Assembly: GCA_947095535.1 (NCBI GenBank)
Contig: OX352772.1
Coordinates: 220,674,988 to 220,738,987, forward strand
Source of the DNA: Poecilobothrus nobilitatus
Taxonomy: Eukaryota > Arthropoda > Insecta > Diptera > Dolichopodidae
Reading direction: 5' to 3'
Length of the DNA stretch: 64,000 bases
Positions within the stretch are counted from its first letter, which is position 1. Every line of letters begins with the position of its first letter. The notes below the pieces were generated by a model. It saw nothing but the letters and a program-made list of their open reading frames with translations, searched no databases and was not told where the DNA came from. A program made the position numbers and the translations under genes. Positions 1 through 11,442 of the stretch are shown here, in pieces.

Positions 1-917
1 TTTGTTGGGTTTTACGAGGATGGTTATGACTATTATATGTGTAATTATTATTATTAAAATTACGAGGTTGGAAATCTGACCTAAAATTGTTATTGTTACT
101 GTGATTATTGTTACTATGGTTGTTTGTAAAATTATTATTACTTTTATTGTTATAATTGTTATTCTTATAAGCACCATTTTTATTTCTATTGAGATTTTTA
201 CTAAAAATATCATTTTTATTTTGATATTTGGATGGATTGTATTCGGCGTAATTACCTTCATACAAAATATCCATTGCATTTTCTAGAGATGTTGGGTTCC
301 TACTAAATAAAATGGAACGTATTGGTTCCGGAAGTTTATCTTTGAAAATTCGCAACGCGGTTAAAATATTAGATTCAATTAATAATGAAGAATTAGCTTC
401 GTTTTTAATTTTATTGTTCAATTTTCTAAGAATTGCTTTGATTTGATTATATAGGTCGACGGGAGTAGAACGAAAGGTAACACTTTGTAATTCTTCAAAT
501 ATTTCAAAAGCCGACTTTCTTTCACCAAAATTATTTATTAAGAGATTTTTAATTTCAGACCAAGTATTAATATGATTATTAATTTCTGTTATTTCCCTAG
601 CTTTATCGATTAACTTAGCTTTAATTTTATTTAATAATATGGTTTGACTACCAGAATTATATTTTAAAACTAAAGGTATGATTACACTCTACTAATTCTA
701 GAAATTTAAATAATTCCTCACCTTTTCCACTAAATTCTGGAAGATCACTTATATATCTCAGTGGGTCCTATGTTAAATGTAATTCTGCTGGTGTGGTTGT
801 TGTTGTTTCCTGATTGTTGGACACTACTTGTTGTTGACCGTTTAGTGCTGTTTGTTGTTGACTATTGAATGCAGCTTGTAGCACGCTTGGGGAAATTATC
901 CCGTTATTAGATTCCAT
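1..917 (-). pseudogene. gag: Ty3/gypsy (errantivirus-like) Gag, broken, runs off left edge
   Basis: Read on the minus strand from an ATG at 915-917. The N-terminal part has a Gln/Asn-rich stretch and then a frame resembling the start of a Ty3/gypsy Gag capsid domain (PEFSG at about 730). An in-frame stop lies at 768-770 and a frame change near 680-690. From about 682 to position 1 one frame stays open for about 225 codons. It contains the capsid-like helical region (motif WSEIKNLLI) and then an Asn-rich basic tail in place of a zinc knuckle, as in 17.6/297-type elements. Gag would coat the retrotransposon RNA in cytoplasmic particles. The gene sits directly downstream of a minus-strand primer site (1318-1335), so it belongs to an element running leftwards; pol is outside the window. 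Family assignment is by motif memory; the two breaks are seen directly. Confidence 0.7.
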
Positions 918-1317
918 TTTATCAGAAAAAATTTCTTTTTAATTAATTTATTTTATTAATTAAGTTTGTTATTTATTGTTAAGTTTGTTATTGGTGTTAT
1001 TTAATTTTTATCTGAACTGTAATCTTAGCTTTTATCTTAACTGTTTTTAGCTATTGAAACATTTGTTTAAAGTTTCAATTTTTAGATTTTCAATTTTTAG
1101 ATTTTGAATAAACGTTATTTTATTATAAAAAATTTTATTAAAAAATTTTTTTTATTAATTTATTTATTATTATTCTTTTTATTGAGTTTAACTTTTCAAA
1201 CTTAAAATAAAGTTTTTGTTTGATTATTATTTGCTGATAATGTTTTTCAAAAGAACTTTTTTATTAAAAATTTTTTTTTTTTTTAAATTAACGTAACACT
1301 ATTGTCTTAAAAACGAT

Positions 1318-1335
1318 ATCCTACCGACTGCGCCA
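1318..1335 (-). other. Primer binding site, tRNA-Ser type (minus-strand gypsy element)
   Basis: The minus-strand sequence TGGCGCAGTCGGTAGGAT is 18 nt and, from memory, complementary to the 3' end of insect tRNA-Ser (plus CCA). It lies next to the LTR end and about 400 bp before gag, as expected for 17.6/297-type elements. Confidence 0.75.
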
Positions 1336-1813
1336 CTTACTTATTCGACAAAAGTGTGTTATAAATTTTACTTTAAAATTTAATAATTAAGAAAAAAAAC
1401 CCAAATTAATCTCAGTACTTTCTTTATTCTTCACAAATTAATAATAATCATTTATTTTTCTTACAGTCGTATTTAACTTAAAATTATTCTAAAACTTATT
1501 CCTAAAATTTCTTATCAGCAAATCGATAAATTACAATTAGTAAAGGTTATTACTTTATCGGCTTGCTGTTATATCAAATGCATGAAATTGTTACAACATA
1601 ACTTAAATGCAATGTAAAAACCGTCTCATATTTCGGGTCATTGTTTTGTATCTTCTTTATTAATTAAAATGTTCAAAGAATAAGTGCATTGAACATTTTG
1701 TACTACGCAAACAAAAAATGTGTCATATTTCAGTTCATGAATTTGTTATTGTTAAATAAATTGTTTAATGCATAAGTGTAAAATTTATAACACACTTTTG
1801 TCGAATAAGTAAG

Positions 1814-1831
1814 TGGCGCAGTCGGTAGGAT
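1814..1831 (+). other. Primer binding site, tRNA-Ser type (opposite orientation)
   Basis: This is the same 18-nt site as at 1318-1335 but on the plus strand, preceded by the same LTR end (ATAAGTAAG). It is followed by the same A-rich leader but by no gag, because homology ends at 2077. Confidence 0.75.
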
Positions 1832-2077
1832 ATCGTTTTTAAGACAATAGTGTTACGTTAATTTAAAAAAAAAAAAAAAAAAAAATTTTTAATAAAAAAG
1901 TTCTTTTGAAAAACATTATCAGCAAATAATAATCAAACAAAAACTTTATTTTAAGTTTGAAAAGTTAAACTAAATAAAAAGAATAATAATAAATAAATTA
2001 ATAAAAAAAATTTTTTAATAAAATTTTTTATAATAAAATAACGTTTATTCAAAATCTAAAAATTGAAAATCTAAAAA

Positions 2078-2920
2078 GCGTGCTATATGCATTTGGTGGT
2101 TTAAAAAAAAGACACTGTTTATTTCTATAGGTACCTACAAAAAATTAAATTCGTAAATCGTAATTTTGCTTTAAAACACTCTAAAACATATATAAAAGCT
2201 TCTGAAACTTTCCATTTATGTAATTATCACAAACAAAACATAAAATTCCAAGAAAAAAATAAAAATTGGAATTAATTGCAAAATGAATCTAGGGACCTAA
2301 TACTTTATATACTACTTATTATGTTTGACAATTAAACTAAATTTAACTATTATAATCTTATTTACTTATTATATATTAACTTTAGATATACATAATTATC
2401 TATTATAATTTTATTTTAACTATTATTAATTTAGATTATTATAATATAATATTATTATAATATTATAATAATACACTGCTACCCATTTCATCCAAAACTT
2501 CCAAACAAAATTTTTAAAAAATTAAAATTAATTAATAAAATCCAGCAATCGCATTTAAACATTTTTACACCCTCAAATCATATTCTTATAATCATATCCA
2601 TATTCTATACTAATTCAGTGTAAATATACAATCCTAAATCATATATATGCGAGAGGCAAACACAAACACATATTTACATTCTGAAGTATAAATAAGTACC
2701 TACCTCAAAAAATACTACTACGATTTAAGAACTAATAAAAAGCAAGTACTAAAAAGAATTAATCTGTAAATACATAGAAAGTCGTGTAAAAAAATGCATA
2801 TGTGGCGAGAAATTTTGATAAGCTGTATTTCCTAAACAACCGCCCGTTAACTTCATAATCCCCAAAGAATTTTATAAAAAATATATTTCACGCGTTAAAT
2901 TATAAAAGTTTTATTAAAAG
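2078..2920. other. AT-rich stretch, no gene seen
   Basis: Sequence with short AATAT-type microsatellite runs (for example 2430-2475). I found no ORF, no terminal repeat and no similarity to other parts of the window. Confidence 0.5.
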
Positions 2921-3262
2921 CAAGATAGCCCATAATAAATCCAAGGGTGTTGCTCACGAAAGGGATTTTGAGCATAAAAACCAATATAGAGAGTTTGTGC
3001 AGTTAAGTCGCGCAACTCATGTAATGATTCGGTCTTGAAAAGGATCAGGTCACAAGATGTATCTAGTGCATGTACAGAGAGAACCAAGGTGTAGAAAACG
3101 AGTTCGAAAACTGCAGGACATAAAAATTACAATGATATTGTAAAAGATAGTTTATGCGTTGAGTTGTTAACAAAAAACTATCGATCGTAAAGTATCGAGC
3201 GATCTGTGGATTAAACTTGAGGTGAGGTTACCCGAGTTAGTGAATGAGCACATTCTGGGAGG
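2921..3262 (+). pseudogene. LOA-like LINE ORF1 fragment
   Basis: This fragment matches the ORF1 region of the other LINE copies here (5990-6060, 19610-19865, 49490-49840). It holds the 'gtgttgctcacgaaag' block, the 'cgcgcaactca' block and the segment ending in 'gaatgagcacattct'. Both ends are truncated, and internal deletions and stops remove any function. In the intact element ORF1 is an RNA-binding particle protein. The 150 bp that follow (3263-3413) are GC-richer and no longer match the LINE. Confidence 0.65.
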
Positions 3263-4239
3263 GATAATTATATACTTCACCTATAAGTGCCCAGTGCTGG
3301 GTAGGGCTAGAAGAGTAAGTCTAGGTAGTCATGAACTCAACGATCGTAGTGATCTAGCGGTTAAGCAACCTGTAGAAATGGTAAGATTTCTGAACGGAAC
3401 TAAATGGATCTAAAATAAAATGCAATATAGCCCAAAAATTAAATAAAAAGAAAATTACTATATACTAGTATTTACCTCAAATTATAACTTTATATGATCG
3501 TCATAAAGATTATGATTTAATAGATATTGATGAAGCTAATGTTGATGGTACTTATGATGATAATGATGATGATGGTATTGACAACAACATCTCGAACAGG
3601 AGTTTGTCGACGATGGCACATCATCTTGCATTATATATGTTTCTTAAATAAAAGGGAAATTTTGTTGCAGCTATGCAACCATATAAAGATATGTAAGACG
3701 TGCTTTGCAAAAATAAGTGAACAAACGTCAACAAATATGTTTGTCCATATTGCAGAACTATTGTACAAACTTCAATGAAAGTTTTCCTTTCATTCTGTAT
3801 AAGATTCTATATGGCATATATAGCTAAATAATATTTTAATTATATTAACTATGTTATATTAAGTTTATAACATTTGTATATTTTGTATTATTCATTTATA
3901 TTATTAATAATTACCTATGATCTTTTATTAGAAATGTATTTATTTCCTAATATTAAAGATTAAAAATGGATTTAAAAATGAATTTACAATTTGTTTTGTA
4001 TACTTTTAGAAAATAAATTTTTAGTTCCACAATTTTTGCTTGTTTCAATTTTTTGATGTGAATTTATTCCACTTTTTTTATGGTTTAATGTGAAATAAAT
4101 CCATCAAAATTAAAGGTGGTGGGAATTAAATCCACTTCATTTTGATGGACTTATTTCTCACTGAAGTGGACTAAATTCCCGTTAATGTTATGTGGAATAA
4201 AGTTAAATCCCGGAGTTAATGTTATGTGGAATAAATTCC
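3263..4239. other. Unassigned stretch with an acidic low-complexity frame and a small inverted repeat
   Basis: A frame at about 3490-3650 codes for an Asp/Asn-rich peptide (DGTYDDNDDDG) that I do not recognise; it may be transposase debris or chance coding of GAT repeats. At 4092-4109 and 4138-4155 an 18-bp inverted repeat with one mismatch forms a hairpin. The phrase 'atgttatgtggaataa' occurs twice (4186-4240). No gene is supported. Confidence 0.4.
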
Positions 4240-5400
4240 CCTTGCCGTTTTCCTACACGTGAGCATTCAACATATATCTAACCATGTGAGAGGCATAGAT
4301 ATTCCAAATTTAGAACACAAACTTGAAGTGACTGACCTTGTGATTTGTTAAGGTTATAACAAAAATAACAGACATATTAGAAATTGTGTTCTTTTAAAAA
4401 TATAGGTCATATGCGATGAAATTATAGGAAAGTGTGGGATTAAAACCTCTTTACCTTTGTATTTGCCAGTTAATATCGTTGCTGCAAATAGACATGTCAT
4501 TAATTTTTTAACATGCAGTCACTACAAATGTAATGGTACACTACAAAGTTTTGGTTGATTAATATTTCGTTGTATAGTGATTGGTGCACCAACTTTTAAT
4601 TCCAGAATATGTCATACTAATCCAGGCAAATCTAATGAATTTAACAATTCTGTAGGATAATTTACCACATCATCTTGATCCATAATACAATCGAATTGTG
4701 TGTAAATGTTTCACCGCATGTTTTAAAGGGAAATATTTGTTCTTGTTTCTTTTGTTTATTTAACCAATTACGATTTTTGTATCGTTGTACATACAATGTT
4801 TAGATATACGCTCTCAATTAATTCTTCTTTTGATTCTTTTAAAATAAAAAAAATTTGTCGAATTGTGATTAAACTAGTTGTTATATCAATTGGAATTTTC
4901 CATTTCCGATGTTCAATAATTGTTTTGAAAATGTTACAGCTGTTTGAACGTTTTGTAATTGAACACGCATATTTGTAGTTAAATTTAGTTTTTAGGAAAA
5001 AAGTTCCATAAATTAGATAATTTTAAACACACATTTAATTCATCAGCTGTAGTTGATCGTGTTATAACAAATAGTATCCGTCTAAAATCACCAGATAATA
5101 ATATTGTTGTACCACCGAATAAATTTTGCTTATAGCGTAAATGTTTTAATGTTTTATCTAATGCTTCTAATGATTTTTTATGTATCATTGTGCATTCGTT
5201 CCAGATTATTATTTTACACTGTTACAATACTTTTGCCATACATGATGTTTTTGAGATGTTACATGTTGGTGTTTCAATTATTTTCGTATTAAATGGAAGT
5301 TTCAATTTGCGATCTTACATTTGCCAAAATAATTTATATCAAAAATGTTTTTCCAGTACCTTTTGGAGCATGTAAAAAATATAATCCATGGTGGGTAATG
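4240..5400 (-). pseudogene. Helitron PIF1-like helicase, C-terminal part, broken
   Basis: On the minus strand the motifs follow the order of the insect Helitron Rep/helicase. Walker A (APKGTGKTFL, about 5345-5375) comes first, then IIWNECTM at about 5187-5210, HKKSLEALD, and FGGTTILLSGDFR in the frame at 4985-5188. Next come NMRVQLQN at about 4960, LLNSLDLPGL at about 4640, ATILTGKYKGKEVLIP at about 4470, and NKSQGQSLQV with a CSRVGK end at about 4245-4350. Several frameshifts and stops break it. The Walker B Asp appears as Asn (WNEC where the family has WDEC). The helicase would unwind DNA in rolling-circle transposition. The N-terminal part is missing because a LINE begins at about 5401. 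Confidence 0.8.
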
Positions 5401-6070
5401 TTAATTATCTATTTTCTCCAAGCGGTGTACCCGGTGTTACCTACCATCCGCCAATTCTTAAATATTTTTGGATATAGGTGAACGGCTGATTATAGATGTA
5501 CACTCAAGCCAAGGTGTGAAAGAAAACCGTGTCGAGGGCTGCATGTTATTAGATGTATAAGGGTGGTATCAGTAACAGGCTCCTTGGAATACCAGGCGCC
5601 GCGCCATTGTAATTAGCCTTGCATATGTACGGAAGCTCTGCATATGTCGATCGATATTTCTCGCCATACTCGTGCGATCAAAAATGAAAAGTTCAAATAA
5701 TAAAATAAACTCATCTTCTGAGAATTAGTTACTTGTCTCAAGCCAGAAAACCATTATTGCTACCAGCCATACCACCCCTTCAGTAGCTAAACTAGAAACA
5801 AGCCGGATTCCTCTAAAAACCTCCTTAACACCCGTCGGTGGAGAAAGCACCAGACATAGTGCTCCAAAACCAACGAAGTCAACTGGTAGTGGAAGTACTA
5901 AGAGCAGTACTTCTCCTACAAGAAGCAAAATCAATAGAGATATGGGATCCACTTTCAAAAAATAATACCAGAAGGCTAAACTCATATTGGGCAAGATAGC
6001 CCAGAGTGAATCCAAGGGTGTTGCTCACGAAAGAGGAATAAAAACAGTATAGCGAGGATGTGCGAGCGTA
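5401..6070 (+). mobile_element. LOA-like LINE copy 1, 5' part (5'UTR and ORF1 start)
   Basis: The 5'UTR (5401-5683) matches 44705-44950 and 48953-49200, for example 'acactcaagccaaggt' and 'ccaggcgcc'. ORF1 starts at ATG 5684 with a Ser/Thr-rich N-terminus and reaches the conserved block YQKAKLILGKIAQ at about 5970, with in-frame stops on the way. The LINE is cut at 6070 by the gypsy array and resumes at 19606; 4 bp (CGTA) are duplicated. Its 5' end abuts the Helitron, so it inserted there or the junction is a deletion. Clade assignment to LOA rests on the EN-RT-RNase H set seen in copy D. Confidence 0.75.
6067..6070. other. Target-site duplication (left) of the gypsy array, CGTA
   Basis: CGTA precedes LTR1 and recurs after LTR3 at 19606-19609. 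Removing the array joins 'gtgcgagcgta' to 'tgagtcgcgcaac', matching the uninterrupted LINE at about 49563-49590. Four-bp duplications are typical of errantivirus-type integration. Confidence 0.85.
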
Positions 6071-6474
6071 AGTTATATATTCAAAGCTTGTAAACTTTAA
6101 GTATAAACAATGTTATTGAACTTTGAATCAATTAACCTTGATTAATTTAAAAATACCTCAAACTCATTCACCTTTTGATAAATAAATTATTTAATAACAG
6201 GAAATGCAACTTAGCATTTCTTTAGTAAATTTTTTTTAATAAATTTTAATAAAAACAAATTCATAAGTATTTCGCAAACTAGTATTAAGTAATGTTATTG
6301 TTTTATGTTAAGAAATGCTTATGTTAGCAATAAGGATAATGTAATTTTAATATAAATAAGTTAAATATATAAAATAATAATCAGTCTTAAGAACAACCAC
6401 AATATTGTATATCATTTTTAATTGTTCCGAAGAATATATTGAACAGCACAAATTAACAAAATATATATATAATT
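6071..6474 (+). repeat. Gypsy LTR1
   Basis: LTR of about 404 bp beginning AGTTATATATTC and ending TATATAATT. It is homologous to LTR2 and LTR3 at roughly 95% by eye. The other two LTRs end in TAACT, a perfect inverse of AGTTA; here the end is TAATT. Confidence 0.85.
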
Positions 6475-6485
6475 GGCGCAGTCGG
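6474..6485 (+). other. Primer binding site of gypsy internal 1 (tRNA-Ser type)
   Basis: TGGCGCAGTCGG, 12 nt, overlaps the last T of LTR1 and shares its start with the longer site at 1814. It is consistent with tRNA-Ser priming. Confidence 0.75.
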
Positions 6486-6678
6486 GAAAAATTTAATCTA
6501 AAAATTAAATTAAGAGCTTTAGCATATATTTAAATATATGAAAATATGTAAAATTATGAAAAAAAAAATTGTATTAAACTCAAAATATTTAGGTTAAAAA
6601 AAAAAAAAAAATTAAATTAAAAAAAAAAGTTTTAATAATGAAAAAATACAAGGTATAGCAAAAAGGTGCATAAAAAGA

Positions 6679-6912
6679 TTGAAAATCTCTAATCAAAACA
6701 ATTGGAATGACGTAAAACAAGAGCTGAAGCTGAACTTCCGGACAAGATATGATTATACAGATCTACTTAATAAATGCAGAGCATTAAGAGTTTGTAATCT
6801 AAATGAAAAAAAATTAAATAAACCAGTATACTATTCTACCATTAACGGCACAAAAAAAGTACACCCATACTCAAAAAATTTAAACTCTTCGGAACTGTTA
6901 ACTGGAAAGTAA
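6679..6912 (+). pseudogene. gag: Gag-protease deletion remnant, internal 1
   Basis: A 77-codon frame fuses a Gag capsid fragment (WNDVKQELKLNF, then LLNKCRALRV) directly to sequence from just after the protease (KKLNKPVYYSTINGT). Compared with internal 2, about 0.7 kb is missing around 6790-6810: the Asn-rich Gag tail and the protease active-site region. The short shared string 'gtttgtaatc' at the junction suggests two successive deletions or a microhomology event. As in internal 2, only about 200 bp separates the primer site from the Gag remnant, so the Gag N-terminus is also gone. Confidence 0.65.
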
Positions 6913-9900
6913 TTAATTTTAAAAGTAAGATTTATGATGTTATAATGGGACAACATTTTTTTAGTATCATTTAAAGCAGATATAAATCTTGAATATAAAT
7001 ATATAAATATCAATAATAATAAAATCCCGTTTGAAGAAAATTGTTACCCTTTCATTGTTAGTGAAATATGTTCAATAGACTCTTTAGACAATAGCTTTAT
7101 TAATACGATAAGTTAAGATCATTTAAATTTAGAAGAGAAATCAAAAATAGTAAACTTATTAAAATCAAATCAAGTACTTTTCTTTAAAGAGGGAGATAAA
7201 TTGACTTCAACTATTGAAATAAAACATGGAATACAAACTAAAATAAATAGATTTATTTATTGAAAAATCTATAGATACCCTCAAATTCATGAAAAAGAAA
7301 TAGAGAAACAAATTCATGAAATGCTTGAACAAGGTATTATCAAAGAAAGCATCTCTCCGTACAATAGACCATTGTGGATTGTTCCAAAAAAGGCGGATAA
7401 CTCCCGTTAAAAAAAAAAAATGGAGAATTGTCATCGATTATAGGAAACTTAACGATACACTGTATATGACAAGTTCTCTATCCCCAATATCGGAAGCATA
7501 TTGGATAAATTAGTGAAAGCCCAATATTTTTCAACATTAGATCTTGCAAAGGGCTTTCACCAAATATCAATGAAGGAGTCAAACAGTGAAAAAAGTGCAT
7601 TTTCAACACCTTTTGGGCACTATGAATTCTTAAGAATGCCATTTGGACGTAAAAATGCCCCATCAACCTTTCAAGATTAATGATCTGGGTACTGCGAGAA
7701 ATATTAATAAAATATGTGTCGTCTACTTGGATGATATTTTTATTTTTAGCACTTCTTTAGAAGAACATTTGAAAAGTATTAAGTTAATTTTTACTAAATC
7801 AAATCAAGCTAAACTTAAAATCCAAGTAGGCAAATATAATTTCTTAAAAAAACAAACCTAGTTTCTTTGCCACGCAGTGACTTCCCATGGTGTCAAACCA
7901 AACCCTGCAAAAATCAAAACAATTCAAAATTTTAAACTTACTACCAGACAAAAGCAAATTAAATCTTTCTTATGTATTACTGGCTATTATAGGAAATTTG
8001 TTAGAGATTATGGAAAAATTGCAAGTCCTATATTTTATACTTAAAGAAAGATCTGAAAATTAATATAAATTACCCTAGTTACTTAACAGCATTTGAACAA
8101 CTAAAAGAAATAATTACGAACCATCCAATTTTCAGATATCCGGATTTTCATAAAAGGTTTAACCTTGTAACAGACGCAAGCAACCAAGCAATTGAAGCCG
8201 TTCTTACACAAGAAGGCCACCCAGTTGCTTATACTTCAAGGACGCTTAACGAACATGAAAAAAGGTACTAGACAATTGAAAAGGAATTATTAGCGATAGT
8301 TTGGGGAACTAAATATTTTCGTCCTTATTTATTCGGTAGAGAATTTGACTTGCAAACGGACCAACAGCCAACTAAATGGCTTTATCCTAAACATTCCGGT
8401 AAAGATATAAACCCTAGACTGCAAAGATGGTTAATTCAACTGGGTGAGTATAATATTAATATGGATTATATAAAACGGAAAGAAAACAAGGTAACCAACT
8501 TTTAAGTCGAATTGACTCCATCACAAATGTAATTAATTTATTTGGGACCAATAAATCCAGGGAAGAAGAGTGTGTAACAGACAAAAAAAATTGTTCCCCC
8601 AAAAATAATACTGAAAATATTAGTATTAATAGAACAAATGTGGGATTAGCAACATTGAATATGAATTCAAATCATTCACAACCAGAATCATTAGATATGC
8701 AAACAATTTATTTACAAAGGGAAGAACTGAGCGATCATATTCCAATATTAGAGACTCTTGTTAATAGATTTAAAGGCCAAATAATTCTTGCTAAGAAAAA
8801 ACACACGGAATGTAAAGAAATTTTTAATAATAAGAGAATATTTATTGACAGAAATGATCTAAATGAAGATACAAACAATTTTAGCAATCAAATAACAAAA
8901 GGAAAAGTAGGTATTTAGAGTCAGTTAAATGATAGAGATTACAATAAACTTCAATTAAAATTAATAAATTTATATCCAACCAGAAATTTAGTAATATTCG
9001 TTAAGTGTAGTTACTTTGCAATAGATATTGTCAATATAGATGACTTGAAAAAACAAGTTCTTTATTTCATAATAAGGATTCGGGAAAATATCAACTTATA
9101 TTCTGGGATAATACCAACTTATCAAAATCTTAAAAATAAAATTTATAATCCTAAACTTAAAATCACTATACACAAAATTTTGAATAATTGTGATATATGT
9201 ACAGGAGCAAAGTATGACAAAAAATCAATTTAAAAAACATTCCACATAACTGAAACTAAAACGGTAAATGAAATAATTCATATTCGTATCCACACAAATA
9301 GTAAGCATTACTTCTTTAACGTAGGTAATTGACAAATTTTCCAAACACGCTATTTCTCTATATTTGGAAGATGAAACCCACATTACATTATCAGAAAAAA
9401 TAAGGAATATTATTAGCATTAAGGGCAAAATAAAAAAACTAGTTTTCGACAATGAATTTGCTTCAAAATATATAAAAGATTTTTGTGAAAAAGAAGGTAT
9501 AGAATACCATGTTACAAAACCTAATAGATATACAGGTAATGCTGACATTGAACGACATAACGGTACTATAACGGAGAAAATTAGATCTTTAGAGAGGAAG
9601 AAAAACTACCAATCAAATTACAAATTCTTAAAGGCGTAGAAATTTACAATAATACTTACCACTCTTTCATTAAAACAAGCCCACTACTTGTTCAAAATAA
9701 AGAAGTAGACCACATAAACGTGTACGAAAGACTGAAAAACTTAAAACAAAATATTATTAATAAAAGAAACTGTAATAGAGAAAATTACAACTAAAAGAGA
9801 AAAATTGGCTATATAAAAAATTATAAATCGCTTAGGCATAAATAAATTTAGAAAATATAACTTAAGTAATTTTCACAAAGCTTACATTAAACGTCCATTC

Positions 9901-10011
9901 ATATTTGCAGACTACTCAAATAAACGTGAAGACAATAGCACTGTAGATACTCTTGCTACTAATGCCGACAGCATCCCACCAAACAATGATAATCGAAAAA
10001 ATAAAAACTGA
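6808..10011 (+). pseudogene. pol: Gypsy pol, internal 1 (RT, RNase H, integrase), broken
   Basis: The order is Ty3/gypsy. RT lies at about 7310-7900 with motif [12 protein letters not shown] (Asp codon 7540-7542), FSTPFG and the catalytic YLDDIF near 7720. RNase H lies at about 8150-8510 (VTDAS, then the [11 protein letters not shown] block). Integrase lies at about 9045-9790 with a Cys pair (NNCDIC) and the core segments LVFDNEF (Asp 9448-9450) and ADIERHN. Stops and frameshifts occur in RT, at the KRY-stop-TIEKE site near 8268 and at the end of RNase H. The first integrase Asp position reads Arg (HIRIH, 9285-9287). Reverse transcription and integration could only happen with proteins supplied in trans. 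Many breaks are shared with internal 2. The frame ends at TGA 10009-10011, overlapping env. Confidence 0.8.
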
Positions 10012-11442
10012 ATTAAGGTATTCCGAAATAAAAGTATGTAAAGCTGAAATAGTGGACAAATTCGACATAATCCTACATAAAATTTACCCAAACGATATAT
10101 TAGATTTAGTTAATGCAATAGAGTCAACATTTAATATAATACATTTAAATAACCATAAAATATAATAGATAACAAAATAGTTAGAATAAGATATAAAATA
10201 AAAACACTAGTTCCTTATAAACAAAGAAAGGGTCTCATTAACTTAGGGGGAATATACTTAATTGGCTTTTTGGATCAATGAACAATGACAATAGAACAAA
10301 CATTGAAAACCATCTCATGACCATAGACCAAAATAATCATAATATAATTGATAACTCAAATTTTAAACCAACAGATAAAGGTAAACGAAAACTTTAATAA
10401 AACATATCTCCAAATTAAAGACATAATCGAACAAGATAGAGTACAAATATTAGAAATCATTAATAAATTTGAGAGTGAAGAGATAAAAATTAAATCGGAA
10501 ATTGGTTTCCTAGAACAAACGTTTAAGTTAGATTTCCTAAAACAACAAAATAACCATATACAGGATAATATTGCCTCAGCTCGATTCGGTCTTCTGCATC
10601 TTAATATACTAACGGACGAAGAAATACATTTTTATCAAATCGATTTTCATAAATTATTCAATATCCGACTAGCTGTTGCCAAAAATATTGACGAATCTAT
10701 AATTCTTGCTCTTAAAATTCCGATACATTCTTTCACAACTAGCGCAAATATATTAGTACCTAATACTAACTCTTTTCAAAAACAAATAGAGTCTGACATT
10801 GATTTCATAATATACCATGACAACAAAAAACTCTCTTACAAAGAAGGAAAAACATTAAAAGAATTAGCTGGAAGCAAAAACTGTATAATTCAAAAAAATT
10901 GTAAATTTGTAAACAGAATAAAACAAGAAATATTTGTAATAGATGAAAAAATTATTATTTTAAATAATTTAAAACTCAGTAATTTAACGAATACTTACAG
11001 TTACAGTGACGAAAGGAAAACTTTTCTTAAAGAAAATTATGTTATAAATTTTAATAATTGTACAAATAAAATTAACAGTAGAGAATTTAGTAATAATCGT
11101 AAGATATTTACTCAAAGATTTGTAATGCCCAAAAATGAAAATGAAAATGTAACATTCAATAATAACGAAATTTTATCATTCGATAAAATTTTACTTAGTC
11201 AGGAAAAAAATTTAAAAAAAATAGAAGAACTCGAGTATCATAAAAATATAAGTCATAGTTTTAAATTAGGGACCATAATTGTAATCGTAGTAATAATAAT
11301 AATTTTTATTTCTTATATTATATATAAACAAAAACGAATTAAAATCGGTGTAATAAAAAACATCCAGAAAAATACAAAAATTGATATTGACCATGATGTA
11401 GTAAAAAAAATTATAAATAAATATAAAAACAATGAAAATTAA
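9953..11442 (+). pseudogene. env: Gypsy env (F-type envelope glycoprotein-like), internal 1
   Basis: The gene lies after pol and overlaps its end, as in errantiviruses. Three segments are seen: an N-terminal frame (9953-10165) ending in TAA-TAG; a shifted short segment at about 10175-10280 with a basic KQRK string and a Gly/hydrophobic stretch where F-type proteins have the cleavage site and fusion peptide; and a long C-terminal frame (10348-11442, 364 codons) with coiled-coil character, Cys pairs, N-glycosylation sequons and a membrane segment near codons 306-327, then a short basic tail. The long frame opens right after a TAA and has no ATG near its start, so expression would need splicing or the upstream segments. 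The same breaks occur in all three copies. Env would mediate cell-surface fusion. Confidence 0.7.

Larger units (their letters stand above)
1079..2077. repeat. Large inverted repeat: two head-to-head gypsy leaders around an LTR-like core
   Basis: The left arm (about 1079-1368) and right arm (about 1780-2077) are near-perfect reverse complements, differing mainly in A/T run length. Each arm holds, from the centre outwards, about 33 bp of LTR end, a tRNA-Ser-type primer binding site and the AT-rich 5' leader. The 411-bp core (1369-1779) is not palindromic and is probably LTR sequence, although I could not fix its outer end. On the left the leader continues into gag; on the right homology stops abruptly at 2078. 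The layout fits self-integration, template switching during reverse transcription, or two opposed insertions followed by deletion. Confidence 0.75.

Noticed and set aside
101..286. Plus-strand Ile-rich 61-codon frame
   Set aside because: Shadow of the minus-strand Asn-rich Gag tail; antisense AAT codons read as Ile.
3527..3778. Met/Leu-rich 83-codon frame
   Set aside because: Product of GATGAT-type repeats in another frame; no recognisable protein family.
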